In this document: in pieces, positions 42,885-52,119 of the stretch | Position numbering within the stretch: position 1 is the stretch's first letter | Layout: every line of letters starts with the position of its first letter | Assembly (NCBI RefSeq): GCF_014324365.1 | Contig: NZ_QEIG01000028.1 | Coordinates: 30,243 to 94,242 of the forward strand | Reading direction: 5' to 3' | Length of the DNA: 64,000 nt | DNA from: Algoriphagus sp. AK58 | GTDB lineage: Bacteria > Bacteroidota > Bacteroidia > Cytophagales > Cyclobacteriaceae | Notes under the pieces: generated by a model | What the model was told of the DNA's origin: nothing | Database searches by the model: none | What the model saw: only the letters and a program-made list of their open reading frames with translations | Position numbers and translations under genes: made by a program

Positions 42885-44337
42885 TTTCCTCTTCTACTTT
42901 CTTCTGGAAGTTTTTGGATGGTTGTTTTTGATCATGAGCTTTTCTGTGATTTCTATTTACATCATTCTCATGATTCTGAGTGCCTTGGAAATGAGGGACT
43001 ACCTGAGGAAAAACAGATTTGCAGACTATGGAGACATCATCACTTCGCCTATCGCCCCTGGGGTTTCCATCCTTGCTCCTGCTTTTAACGAAGGCAAGAC
43101 CATTGTTCAAAATGCTCAGAGCTTGCTTTCCCTTCATTACGGTAAGTTTGAGGTAATCATTATCAATGACGGTTCCAAAGACGATACACTTGAAAAACTT
43201 ATAGAGTCTTTTGAGTTGGAAAAAACCAGCTTTGCCTATTACCCCGAAATCGAAACAAAACCGGTCAGAGGAATTTATCGCTCCAAAAATATTTCTTACA
43301 GAAGGCTGATTGTGATTGACAAAGAAAACGGGGGCAAGGCGGATGCTTTGAATACCGGGATAAATATCGCCAATATGGAACTTCTGGCCTGCATTGATGT
43401 AGATTGTATCCTTTCCAGTGATTCAATTACCCGGATGGTAAGGCCATTTATGGAGGAAACCAATCGCAAGGTGATCGCAGTGGGAGGTGTCATTGGGATT
43501 GCCAACAACTGCGATGTTTTGGACGGCACGGTGACTCACTATCGGGTGCCCGAAACAACCTTAGGGAAATTTCAGGTGATTGAATACTTCAGAGCCTTTC
43601 TGATGGGAAGAATGGCTTGGTCCCGAATCAACGGATTGATGCTAATTTCGGGGGCCTTTGGTTTTTTCAAAACGGATTTGGTCAGAAAAGTTGGAGGGTA
43701 TTTTCCCAAAACGGTGGGAGAAGACATGGAGCTGGTCGTAAGGATGAGACGATACATGGAGGAACATAAAATTCCTTACAAACTAGGCTTTGTTCCCGAT
43801 CCGTTGTGTTGGACAGAAGTACCTGAAAACGAGGAGATATTATCCAGACAGCGTAACCGATGGATGAGAGGCACGATCGAAACTTTACAGCTTCATCAAG
43901 CTTTGCGACTGAATCCCAAATATGGAATTCTAGGCATGATTTCCTATCCGTTTTGGTCCATTTATGAAAAGTCCGCGCCAATTTTAGAAATAACAGGCTT
44001 GCTGTATACCCTTATTTTATTGGTGACAGGAGACTTCAGTGCGGTTTACTTCTTTGCCCTTTTGGCTCTGATGTATTTTCTGTCTCTTCTCGTATCTGCA
44101 TTCAGTGTGCTTTATGAGCAAGTGGCGTTCAATAATTACAAAGACAAAAAAGACCTTCGAAAATTGATTTGGATGATTGTCCTTGAGCCGTTTACAGTAC
44201 ATCCGAAAATAGTATGGTGGGGACTAAAAGGCCATATAGACTTTATCAAGGGTAAAGGAGGTTGGGGAGGTATGATCCGTACGGGCTTCAAGAAGGCCGA
44301 AGAAAAAAAAACTATTCAAACTCAAGCCGTTAACTAA
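42877..44337 (+). CDS. GT2 membrane glycosyltransferase, processive polysaccharide synthase type
   Basis: A 486-residue inner-membrane glycosyltransferase of the BcsA/PgaC/hyaluronan-synthase group. N-terminal membrane helices (5-38), then NDGS (97-100), KADALNTG (154-161), DVDC (174-177, the D-x-D metal site), GED (281-283) and RQRNRWMRG (324-332, the Q-x2-RW motif of processive synthases). Three or four C-terminal helices follow. It would polymerise and translocate a beta-linked sugar chain; the sugar cannot be inferred. Its start overlaps the preceding gene, and the next gene overlaps it by one base. Confidence 0.88.
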   Translation: MYSFLFYFLLEVFGWLFLIMSFSVISIYIILMILSALEMRDYLRKNRFADYGDIITSPIAPGVSILAPAFNEGKTIVQNAQSLLSLHYGKFEVIIINDGSKDDTLEKLIESFELEKTSFAYYPEIETKPVRGIYRSKNISYRRLIVIDKENGGKADALNTGINIANMELLACIDVDCILSSDSITRMVRPFMEETNRKVIAVGGVIGIANNCDVLDGTVTHYRVPETTLGKFQVIEYFRAFLMGRMAWSRINGLMLISGAFGFFKTDLVRKVGGYFPKTVGEDMELVVRMRRYMEEHKIPYKLGFVPDPLCWTEVPENEEILSRQRNRWMRGTIETLQLHQALRLNPKYGILGMISYPFWSIYEKSAPILEITGLLYTLILLVTGDFSAVYFFALLALMYFLSLLVSAFSVLYEQVAFNNYKDKKDLRKLIWMIVLEPFTVHPKIVWWGLKGHIDFIKGKGGWGGMIRTGFKKAEEKKTIQTQAVN

Positions 44338-45563
44338 TGAAGAAGTTTTCCTTTCTGCTTTTTTTGCTCTTCGCTCTTGGGAATTATGCCCAGGCTCAGG
44401 AAACCTTTGATCCGGATGAATTACTAAGCCAATCCCGGTCCCTTATTCTGGATGGTAAGTATTTGGAGGGCAGGAAAATTGCGTTTCGTGCCTTGGCTAA
44501 GTATCCTGATTATGCAGATATTCTGATTTTGGTTGGAAGAAGCTATGCCTGGGAGGGTAAAAACGATTCGGCAAACATCTACTTTGAGCGGGCGATCATC
44601 GCTTCCCCGACTTATTCAGATGGCTATGTAGGGTATTTGGATAATTTGTTTTGGTCAGACGATCTGCAGAAGGCCTCTGAAGTCCTATCAAAAGCCAAGT
44701 CTAATCTTTCGGCGCCTTTGCCAGACGAGATCCTATACAGAGAGTCCAGACTTTTTTACTACAACGGGGATTACGAAAAAGCCTTTGAGTTGTCCAAGCC
44801 CTTGTTCGATAAAGGATTTACTCAAGAGGGACTATTGGGATACATGCAAAACCTGCAAAGGCTTAGAATAACCAACGCTGTAGGTGCTACTTATGACTAC
44901 GACACTTTTTACGGAGATATTTCGCCATGGCAAACCTGGTCTGTCTATGGGAGAACCCGAACTAAATTAACCGGGGCGTTGATAGCAAGGGTCACGCAGT
45001 CGGTTCGATTTGATGATTTTGGAACCCTCTATGAATTGGATGCCTATCCATCCATTGGTAAAAACGGATATGCTTATTTGAATCTAGGTGGTTCCGGAGC
45101 AAGTTTTTTCCCAAAGTTTAGATTTGGAGCTTCTTACTACCATAATCTTCCCAAAGCTTGGGAGCTAGAAGGAGGCTACAGATATTTGGGATTTACAGAA
45201 GCTACCCACATCCTTACTGGTTCAGTAGGTAAATACGTAGGAAACTGGTGGCTAAACTTCCGGGCAAATGTGATTCCGGATGAAAATTCAACCGGTACCT
45301 CAGGTCAATTTACAGCAAGGTATTATTTCAAGACCGCAGAGGACTTTTTCAGTCTTCAATTGGGAACAGGTGTTTCTCCGGATGAGGAAACAAGAGATCA
45401 AACCCAGCTCCTCAATTCTTATAGAGCCAGACTGGGTTACCAGCAGTTGCTTTCACCCAAGTTTATGATATATGGGTTTACCGGATACTCTCGAGATGAG
45501 CTTTCTGCGGATAATTTCCGAAACAACCTGAATTTGTCCTTAGGTTTCGAATATAGGTTTTAA
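44337..45563 (+). CDS. YaiO-family outer-membrane beta-barrel with TPR-like N-terminus
   Basis: A 408-residue protein with a signal peptide (1-20, ending AQAQ), a TPR-like region (about 25-180; ARRLAKYPDY-type helices) and a C-terminal barrel of paired aromatic strands ending LNLSLGFEYRF. This is the architecture of YaiO, the outer-membrane component found beside GT2 genes. It probably lets the polymer cross the outer membrane. TAATG joins it to the synthase gene, so the pair is translationally coupled. Confidence 0.82.
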   Translation: MKKFSFLLFLLFALGNYAQAQETFDPDELLSQSRSLILDGKYLEGRKIAFRALAKYPDYADILILVGRSYAWEGKNDSANIYFERAIIASPTYSDGYVGYLDNLFWSDDLQKASEVLSKAKSNLSAPLPDEILYRESRLFYYNGDYEKAFELSKPLFDKGFTQEGLLGYMQNLQRLRITNAVGATYDYDTFYGDISPWQTWSVYGRTRTKLTGALIARVTQSVRFDDFGTLYELDAYPSIGKNGYAYLNLGGSGASFFPKFRFGASYYHNLPKAWELEGGYRYLGFTEATHILTGSVGKYVGNWWLNFRANVIPDENSTGTSGQFTARYYFKTAEDFFSLQLGTGVSPDEETRDQTQLLNSYRARLGYQQLLSPKFMIYGFTGYSRDELSADNFRNNLNLSLGFEYRF

Positions 45564-45577
45564 GCCCATTCCTATTT

Positions 45578-46747
45578 ATGAAAGAAGAATTTAAGCTTTT
45601 TTTGTCCCGCTTGTTGCCTATTGTACTGATTCTGTTCGGTATTCCTTTGATCAGCTACCTGATTTGGTTTTTTACTCCAGTAAAGACTTTGGACATCTTG
45701 GTGCTGGATAAGACCGTGAGAGATAAGAGTTATCAGGAGCATCAGGGGGTATTTTGGGTTTTGGATCACAGTAAATATCAAAACTCACAAAAGGAGTTTT
45801 ATGATAAATCAGCTGACTATTTGGGATTTTTTCCTGATGATTCTCCGGCTTATGGGACTAAAAAGGATCTGGCAGGTCGGACAAGGGCATCTATTGATTC
45901 GCTCGTGTCCCAGAAAGACTTGGTATTCATAGCAGACACCTACGGGGTTTTCGAAAATGATTTTAGCAGACCTCCACTCGAAAATCCAAGTAAAAAGATC
46001 TATGGAGGGATGGATATTTCAGAAATCCATCTCATCAACAGTGCTAAGCAACAAGGGAAAACCGTAGTGGCTGAGTATAATGCCATGGCCTCTCCAACTC
46101 CAAAACCCATTCGAACCGAATTTGAAAATCTGATGGGAATCAAATGGACCGGATGGATTGGAAGGTATTTTGACGAATTGGATACCATTCAAAACGGTGA
46201 TATTCCCGGATGGATGAGGATTATCTACCGGAAACAGCATGGAGCTTGGGATCTTTCAGGGCCCGGTTTGATTTTTATAAAGGAAAGCGGCGAGATGGAG
46301 GCCTTTCTTTTTAACAAGGATTTCCAAAATAAAACACCTCTGATTCGTACCCAAAAAGTAAATAAACATGGATTTAAGCTTCCTCAGGTAGTTCCTTATC
46401 CAGACTGGTTTGATGTGGTATTGATCGAGCGGGATTACCAGGTGATATCCTATTACGACATCAATCCTACACCCGAGGGAGTGCAAAGGCTGAGAAGCAT
46501 GGGGCTGCCCCGTTTCTTTCCTGCGGTAGTCTATAGGCAATTGGGAAAAGGCCGACAATATTATTTTGCAGGGGATTTTTCGGAAGTCAAAGGGGATTTG
46601 GGCTCTCCCCGGTTTTCAGGGCTTCCTTTTTTGTGGCGCTCACTTTATGTGACTGGTGACTTTACAGACCGAAGAAGCTTTTTTTGGAATTATTATCAGC
46701 CTTTACTGGAGCAGATTTTGGAGGAGGCTCGAAAATCGACCAATTAA
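45578..46747 (+). CDS. Membrane-anchored protein of unknown function in the exopolysaccharide operon
   Basis: A 389-residue protein I do not recognise. One membrane helix (11-32, LLPIVLILFGIPLISYLIWFF) leaves a large periplasmic domain. Alternating beta/alpha segments, such as TLDILVLDKTV, DLVFIADTYG and QQGKTVVAEYNAMASPTPK, suggest an alpha/beta fold, and ISYYDINPTPEGVQRL plus GKGRQYYFAGDFSEVKGD follow. The place in the operon is where other systems carry a deacetylase or hydrolase; no such catalytic motif is seen. Its stop overlaps that of the convergent LTA-synthase-like gene by 4 bp. Confidence 0.72.
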   Translation: MKEEFKLFLSRLLPIVLILFGIPLISYLIWFFTPVKTLDILVLDKTVRDKSYQEHQGVFWVLDHSKYQNSQKEFYDKSADYLGFFPDDSPAYGTKKDLAGRTRASIDSLVSQKDLVFIADTYGVFENDFSRPPLENPSKKIYGGMDISEIHLINSAKQQGKTVVAEYNAMASPTPKPIRTEFENLMGIKWTGWIGRYFDELDTIQNGDIPGWMRIIYRKQHGAWDLSGPGLIFIKESGEMEAFLFNKDFQNKTPLIRTQKVNKHGFKLPQVVPYPDWFDVVLIERDYQVISYYDINPTPEGVQRLRSMGLPRFFPAVVYRQLGKGRQYYFAGDFSEVKGDLGSPRFSGLPFLWRSLYVTGDFTDRRSFFWNYYQPLLEQILEEARKSTN

Positions 46748-48762
46748 TCAGATTTATTATTGGGAGTAGGAAGCAGCCTACGTGTCTGGACCATGTAGCT
46801 GTTTTTGTTTTTGAATTCCTCAAATTCTCCTGTGAGCCTAGTCAGGACATCTCCGTCTTCGATAGGATCGATATTCAGTCCGTCACTGACCAGAAAAACC
46901 TGACCGTCAGAAAGGAAAAACTCCCCGTGGATGTAGTCAACCAATTGATTCTTATTTCTCATCAAGGGCATGGCGATCATGGACCGGAAAGTCCTCGCGG
47001 TATCCAATACTTGTCCCTGCCAAATGACTTCTTCGGGGAGCTGTATCCCTGCATTTTTCTCTAAAAACGACAATAGGGTAGGAGTGATCTCATAGTGGCT
47101 GCTGATTCCTTTGAAATACGCTCCACGCTTGAGTAGTGGGGAATAGATCATCATGGGGACATGAAACCGATCCAGTCTGGAAGCCATGGGTATTTCCGGT
47201 AGGCGATGGTCACCGGTGATTATGAAGATGGTGTTTTCAAATTCCGGGCGTTTTTTGTATTCCTCTATGAATAGTTTGACTGCATCATCCGCATATAGAA
47301 CTGTCATGTAAATGTCCTGATAGGCCATATATTCGGTGATTTTGGATTCACTCAAACCCAGATAGTTCCTGAGGTGGCTTTGAAGTTTTTGTTGGTAAAA
47401 TTCCCGTTCTGGTACCAAGTAAGGATCGTGAGAGGTTTGCGTTTGAAAGATCCTCAGTTGGGGAGCTGTGGTTTCGGAAGGGAGTTTTCTAAGTCCGTTT
47501 AGGAAAAGCTCTTTATCCGCATAACCCCATGAAAATCCATTTTGAGAAGGGGATTTTTGATAACCGGGCAAAAAAGTGGATTCATCCTCCAATTGAGTGA
47601 CTTGTTGGTACTCCAAAAAATCAGAAACATGGTCAAATTTGCGATCAGCACCTATAAAATACCTGATTTCGTAGCTGTTTTCTCTCAGCACACTCAACAG
47701 GGAGTGATGATACGGAAACTCATCGAAGAGTTCGAGGAAGCCTTTTTCACCAAAGGGAAGTCCCCCAAAGACTCCCGGCAGCAGTCCAAAAGTTCGGCCT
47801 GTGGAAGAAAGCGCGTTGGTCCATACCAAAGAATGCTGTTCAAGTGAATCAAGGAAAGGAGTAAAAGATCCCAGATACGCATCCTTTCCGGAATAGGCTT
47901 TTCCCAAACTTTCTATAAAAATGAATACCAGATCAGGCTTTTGGCTGAGGCTGTCGAAAAACGGACTCAGTACATCGGGGTATCCATTTTTGTGAACAAA
48001 GGGGTATTCATCGTTGGTAAATTCTTTTTTGACCAAAAGGTCATCGCTGCTTCCACGCAGGTAAAAATCAAAGTAATACTCTCCACCATACAGCCAATAA
48101 TCAAAGGCCTGTTCGGTGAGAAAACGGGACTTATTGAGTTCTACATTTCTTTTGGTTTCGCTTGCTCCTGCGCTGATCAAATCCGGAAGAATTGTGAAAA
48201 TGAGCAATAAACCATATAGAATACCCGTGAAGAAGAGGGAGGTTTTAAGCTTAAATGGAAAATGTTTTATTCCGAGCTGGAACGCCATGAAGAAAACGAT
48301 CAATACCAAGATGCCCAGGAATAAATTCAGGAAATTCAGTTGCCCGGAAGAGGAGACCGTGAGTACAAGATCGTTCCAATTGTACGCAAAAAGATCTTTT
48401 CCAAGCGGAAGAAGTGTCTTAAGGAAGTAAAAGATCAATGCGAGGTGTATTAGCAGCGAAATGGTCAGTATTACCTGAAGAAAAATCTTGGAAAAGGACT
48501 TGGAGAGCAGGCTTAGAAATAGAAAAACAATGAAGAGAAGTCCAAGGAAATACAGGGTCCATTCCAAATCCTGAAGTAATGCAAAGCTCCAAACCTCCGT
48601 GATCGAGAAATCAAGAATGTGAGTATTGAAAACTAGAATGAATTCTGCCACTCTTGCCAGAAACATTAAGATCAAGAAAATCAGAGCCATGCCCCAGAAG
48701 TTCTTTAAAACTAAGTGAAGTTGGTCTAGGAAAGAGGATCGGATTTCAGCCTTTTGGGCCAT
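46744..48762 (-). CDS. LTA synthase-like sulfatase-fold phosphotransferase
   Basis: A 672-residue inner-membrane protein with five N-terminal helices (about 20-205) and an extracellular alkaline-phosphatase/sulfatase-fold domain. Features: FIFIESLGKAY with the metal Glu, ALSSTGRTFGLLPGVF with the likely Thr nucleophile, and IFIITGDHRLPE with the Asp-His metal pair. The family transfers phosphoglycerol or phosphoethanolamine groups to surface polymers. It faces the exopolysaccharide operon, suggesting decoration of the same polymer, but the overlap is only at the stops. Confidence 0.88.
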   Translation of the reverse strand: MAQKAEIRSSFLDQLHLVLKNFWGMALIFLILMFLARVAEFILVFNTHILDFSITEVWSFALLQDLEWTLYFLGLLFIVFLFLSLLSKSFSKIFLQVILTISLLIHLALIFYFLKTLLPLGKDLFAYNWNDLVLTVSSSGQLNFLNLFLGILVLIVFFMAFQLGIKHFPFKLKTSLFFTGILYGLLLIFTILPDLISAGASETKRNVELNKSRFLTEQAFDYWLYGGEYYFDFYLRGSSDDLLVKKEFTNDEYPFVHKNGYPDVLSPFFDSLSQKPDLVFIFIESLGKAYSGKDAYLGSFTPFLDSLEQHSLVWTNALSSTGRTFGLLPGVFGGLPFGEKGFLELFDEFPYHHSLLSVLRENSYEIRYFIGADRKFDHVSDFLEYQQVTQLEDESTFLPGYQKSPSQNGFSWGYADKELFLNGLRKLPSETTAPQLRIFQTQTSHDPYLVPEREFYQQKLQSHLRNYLGLSESKITEYMAYQDIYMTVLYADDAVKLFIEEYKKRPEFENTIFIITGDHRLPEIPMASRLDRFHVPMMIYSPLLKRGAYFKGISSHYEITPTLLSFLEKNAGIQLPEEVIWQGQVLDTARTFRSMIAMPLMRNKNQLVDYIHGEFFLSDGQVFLVSDGLNIDPIEDGDVLTRLTGEFEEFKNKNSYMVQTRRLLPTPNNKSD

Positions 48763-48838
48763 ATTGTAGGTTAAGTTTTAGCTGTCAATCTGAAAAGATA
48801 AGGCAAAATCAGGTATCTTCAACGGTCATTTTAACTGT

Positions 48839-49381
48839 ATGGGTAAATCCGATTTGTTGGTGGAGTTGTACTCCAATATAAACACTACTGGAGCCTTGAC
48901 ATTTAGTTCAAAGGCCTTGGTTAATAAAATGCTTTCTTACACAGATTTGAGTCAGGCCCAGTTGGTAGTAGAATTGGGAGGAGGAGACGGTAGCATTACA
49001 CAGGGAATCATTGACCGCTTAGCGTTGGATGCAGAATTGTTGGTTTTCGAAATCAACCCTTCATTTTGTGAGGCCATGAAAAAGCAGTTTCCCCAGAAAA
49101 ATGTAAAGATTATCTGTGATTCGGCAGAAAATCTGGATGCCTATCTTCATGGAAGAAAAGCGGATTATGTCCTTTCTTCTTTGCCTTTCAGTCTGATTTC
49201 CAAAGAAGCAACCGATCAGATTTTGAGGCATTCGAAAAATGCCCTGACTCCCCGAGGTAAGTTTATCCAGATCTGCTATTCTTACCTGTTAAAAAAGCTT
49301 TTTCTGAAGTATTTCTCCAAGGTAGAGGCCAAGTTTACCCTCAAAAACCTTCCTCCCGCCTTTGTTATGATCTGTCAATAA
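48839..49381 (+). CDS. Class I SAM methyltransferase, phospholipid N-methyltransferase/KsgA-like
   Basis: A 180-residue methyltransferase. The SAM motif is VVELGGGDGSITQGIIDRL (about 41-60), followed by LLVFEINPSFCEAMKK and CDSAENLD. The motif IV segment is LSSLPFSLIS, where dimethyladenosine transferases have NLPYN; LPFS is typical of the PmtA-like phosphatidylethanolamine N-methyltransferase branch. Its first residues (FSSKALVNKMLSY) also match this group. It is followed by the DUF3253 gene after 9 nt. Confidence 0.75.
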   Translation: MGKSDLLVELYSNINTTGALTFSSKALVNKMLSYTDLSQAQLVVELGGGDGSITQGIIDRLALDAELLVFEINPSFCEAMKKQFPQKNVKIICDSAENLDAYLHGRKADYVLSSLPFSLISKEATDQILRHSKNALTPRGKFIQICYSYLLKKLFLKYFSKVEAKFTLKNLPPAFVMICQ

Positions 49382-49390
49382 GCGACTGGG

Positions 49391-49639
49391 ATGGAAGTGC
49401 TTAGGGTGGCTATTCTGGATTTTTGCAGGAGAAGAAAAGAGAATTCCTTTTGTCCCTCTGAAGTGCTCAGGCAGATGTACCCGGAAGATTGGAGGATGTT
49501 CATGCCGGACATCCAAGAGGTCATGATGGAGATGTATCGGGAGGGGATAATTCAGGTTACTCAAAAAGGCGTGCCGGTTGATCCCAAACAAATTCCCTCT
49601 GGACCAGTAAGAATTTCGGCTCTTCAAAAACTTCAATAA
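49391..49639 (+). CDS. DUF3253-family protein
   Basis: An 82-residue winged-helix-like protein matching DUF3253: FCPSEVLRQMYPEDWRMFMP, then VMMEMYREGIIQVTQKGVPVDP and a terminal SGPVRIS. The biological role is not known. It lies 9 nt after the methyltransferase and 34 nt before msrA, and so may be co-transcribed with both. Confidence 0.85.
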   Translation: MEVLRVAILDFCRRRKENSFCPSEVLRQMYPEDWRMFMPDIQEVMMEMYREGIIQVTQKGVPVDPKQIPSGPVRISALQKLQ

Positions 49640-49673
49640 GCATTTTGCGGTTCTCTCTTGAAATTTAAATACC

Positions 49674-50255
49674 ATGAATCAAATTCCACAGCTCCCGATG
49701 ACTAAGCTCGAAATCCCAGAAGGCCAAGAGGTAATCCTCCTCGGAGGCGGCTGTTTTTGGTGTACGGAGGCTGTTTTTCAAAGATTGGAAGGTGTCCGTC
49801 AGGTGGTTTCCGGGTATGCTGGAGGAATGGTAGAAAATCCTACCTATCGGCAGATTTGCACCGGTACCACAGGTCATGCAGAAGTGATTCAGGTTTTTTT
49901 TGATCCGGGAAAAATCAACCTTGAAACTCTTCTTGAGATCTTTTGGGCAACCCATGATCCCACTACGCTCAACAGACAAGGTGCCGATGTAGGGCCTCAA
50001 TATCGGTCTGCCATTTTCTATTGGAAGGAAAGTCAAAAAGAGGTGGCCGAAAAGATGAAAGCTGAATTGAATCAATCGGGGATTTTTGATTCACCGATTG
50101 TCACAGAAATTACCGCCTTCACCAATTTTTATCCTGCCGAGAATTACCATCAGGATTATTACAATCAAAACGGCATGCAGCCCTATTGCCAGTTTGTGGT
50201 ACGTCCAAAAGTGGAAAAGCTGAGGAAATATTTTGCGGAAAAACTTAAAAAGTGA
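49674..50255 (+). CDS. msrA: Peptide-methionine (S)-S-oxide reductase
   Basis: A 193-residue MsrA that repairs methionine-S-sulfoxide in proteins. The catalytic Cys is in GGGCFWCTEAVF; VVSGYAGG, TGHAEVIQV and DPTTLNRQGADVGPQYRSAIF are the rest of the substrate site. A later resolving Cys appears near the C-terminus (MQPYCQF). It lacks a signal peptide, so it acts in the cytoplasm. Confidence 0.95.
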   Translation: MNQIPQLPMTKLEIPEGQEVILLGGGCFWCTEAVFQRLEGVRQVVSGYAGGMVENPTYRQICTGTTGHAEVIQVFFDPGKINLETLLEIFWATHDPTTLNRQGADVGPQYRSAIFYWKESQKEVAEKMKAELNQSGIFDSPIVTEITAFTNFYPAENYHQDYYNQNGMQPYCQFVVRPKVEKLRKYFAEKLKK

Positions 50256-50380
50256 TTTTTCCTATTGGTGAATACTAGTGAAGTCGAAAGTGAAATAGTT
50301 GGCTTTCCTTGTCCATTTTTTCGATGACTAACCGGAAATCGACCTAAAAAGCCTAATTTCGCCGAATTAAACTGTTTGTT

Positions 50381-52054
50381 ATGCAAATGAAGAGAACCAG
50401 AGCTCAAGAGTCGAGAGCAGCCATCGAGCGCTTGTACATCACGATGCGTCACCTTTTTAATCGGGGAAGTTACAAACCCATGGGCGTGTCTGGGGAAGGA
50501 TTAATTCAGGCTTTGATGACCCTTAGCCCTGAGATTTACGGTACGCTCTCGGATCCCGAGAAAATCGAATTGGACGGATTACTGTACGTAATGGAGCGCC
50601 TGCCAAAAGGAATTGAAGAGTGCCGATACGTCCGTCTGATCAGTAGAGAAGGTTATGAAACGTCTCATTTGATTCCTTTAGTGCCTCCGCGTCGTAAGCG
50701 TAATTGCTACCGATTGGATGAGCAAATCATGTATGTGGAGATGACCCGAGGCAGGTCTGATATCTATGATATCCTCACGCATTTGACTTTTCTCTACATC
50801 GAATCCAAAAAAATCCTTCGTAACAGTACTGATCCGAAGGGGAAGATTTCGCCTAACTGGGAAATGCTGGAAGAGTTTGTACGAAAAGAACAAGCCGGAG
50901 AAGAATTAGATATCGAATGTGCCTCTGCCTATCTGAGCCATATTATTGGAAGAACCTTCGAAGAAACGATTGGAGCAGTAAAGAAATTTTCCAAAAGCTC
51001 CAACTCAAATAGTCTTTTTTCTATCGTGTACCACCTCGGTAAATTGGCCATGGAAGAAGCCACCCAAGGATTGGACCGGGAAATCAGCTTCTCAGCCACG
51101 CTCAGAGAGCGCATTGGGCATCACGTGTATGGGGAATTATGGGCAGATCGAATCAAGGAAAAGCTTCTGGAAAAGGATCTTATCCACCGCCCGATTCACA
51201 TCATCTCAGCCAACCTACACAGTGTATTGAATACCGTCTATGCCCATCAGGCATTAGGTGCAACTAGTTTTGAGGAAATTGAGCAAATAGCCACGGATAT
51301 CTCCGTAAAAGCGAAAAACAATCAAGGAAAGAAGATTCAGGAATATGCTGAAAAGCACGGCTTCATGGATTTGCCTGACGAATCCGGTACCAATATCGGA
51401 GCGCAAATCATCGACACAGCTTATCTGGAAAAACTCTCTTTGATTCCGGGAACCCTTCTTCCTGAAGACAAAGAAAAGCGTCCGGTCTTGGTGGTGATGG
51501 ATTATGCCTTTGGAGAGCAAGCGTATGAATGTTTTGACGAATTGTTGAAGCCTTATTCCAAAAACGGCAAAAAATATCCGCTAAACGTAGTCTCTACCTC
51601 CATTATGGGAAAAGCGGGAATCCTCCATGGAGGCAAGGGTGACCTGATGGTGCCTACTTCCCATGTGTTTGAAGGCACTGCGGATAATTATCCGTTCCGA
51701 AATGAGTTGAAAAAATCTGATTTTGAAGGTTATGGACTGGGAGTTTATCAGGGTTCCATGATCACCGTACTCGGTACTTCTCTTCAAAACCGGGATATCC
51801 TTACTTATTTCATGGAGTCTTCTTGGAAGGCTGTAGGTCTGGAAATGGAAGGGGCGCATTATCAAAAAGCCATCCAATCCGCCTCCAAAATCCGTGGAAG
51901 CATCCGATCAAATGTGAAGGTGTTATATGCCTACTATGCCTCTGATAATCCCTTGGAAACAGGCAGTACGCTTGCTTCCGGAGCCTTGGGTATGGAAGGT
52001 GTAAGGCCGACTTACCTGATTACTTATAAGATTCTGGAGAAGTTATTCCAATAA
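50381..52054 (+). CDS. DUF6909-like protein with nucleoside phosphorylase-like C-terminal half
   Basis: A 557-residue soluble protein. The N-terminal 300 residues are mainly helical (MKRTRAQESRAAIERLYITM; NSLFSIVYHLGKLAMEEATQ). From about 350 an alpha/beta domain follows: PVLVVMDYAFGEQAYECFDE, VVSTSIMGKAGILHGGKGDLMVPTSHVFEGTA, and VGLEMEGAHYQKAIQSASKI. GKAG...GDLMVPT and LEMEGAHYQKA recall the motifs of PNP/MTAN-type phosphorylases (EMExA). The function is unproven. It stands alone between a promoter gap and a terminator. Confidence 0.7.
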   Translation: MQMKRTRAQESRAAIERLYITMRHLFNRGSYKPMGVSGEGLIQALMTLSPEIYGTLSDPEKIELDGLLYVMERLPKGIEECRYVRLISREGYETSHLIPLVPPRRKRNCYRLDEQIMYVEMTRGRSDIYDILTHLTFLYIESKKILRNSTDPKGKISPNWEMLEEFVRKEQAGEELDIECASAYLSHIIGRTFEETIGAVKKFSKSSNSNSLFSIVYHLGKLAMEEATQGLDREISFSATLRERIGHHVYGELWADRIKEKLLEKDLIHRPIHIISANLHSVLNTVYAHQALGATSFEEIEQIATDISVKAKNNQGKKIQEYAEKHGFMDLPDESGTNIGAQIIDTAYLEKLSLIPGTLLPEDKEKRPVLVVMDYAFGEQAYECFDELLKPYSKNGKKYPLNVVSTSIMGKAGILHGGKGDLMVPTSHVFEGTADNYPFRNELKKSDFEGYGLGVYQGSMITVLGTSLQNRDILTYFMESSWKAVGLEMEGAHYQKAIQSASKIRGSIRSNVKVLYAYYASDNPLETGSTLASGALGMEGVRPTYLITYKILEKLFQ

Positions 52055-52061
52055 GCCTAAC

Positions 52062-52097
52062 AAAAAAGTCCTGGCCTGATTTCAGGCTAGGACTTTT
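52062..52097. terminator. Bidirectional terminator
   Basis: AAAAAAGTCCTGGCCTGA-TT-TCAGGCTAGGACTTTTG, a long stem with one mismatch, lies between the convergent DUF6909 gene and the histidine kinase. Confidence 0.85.
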
Positions 52098-52119
52098 GTC
52101 TTTTAGTACTTAGAGTTGA

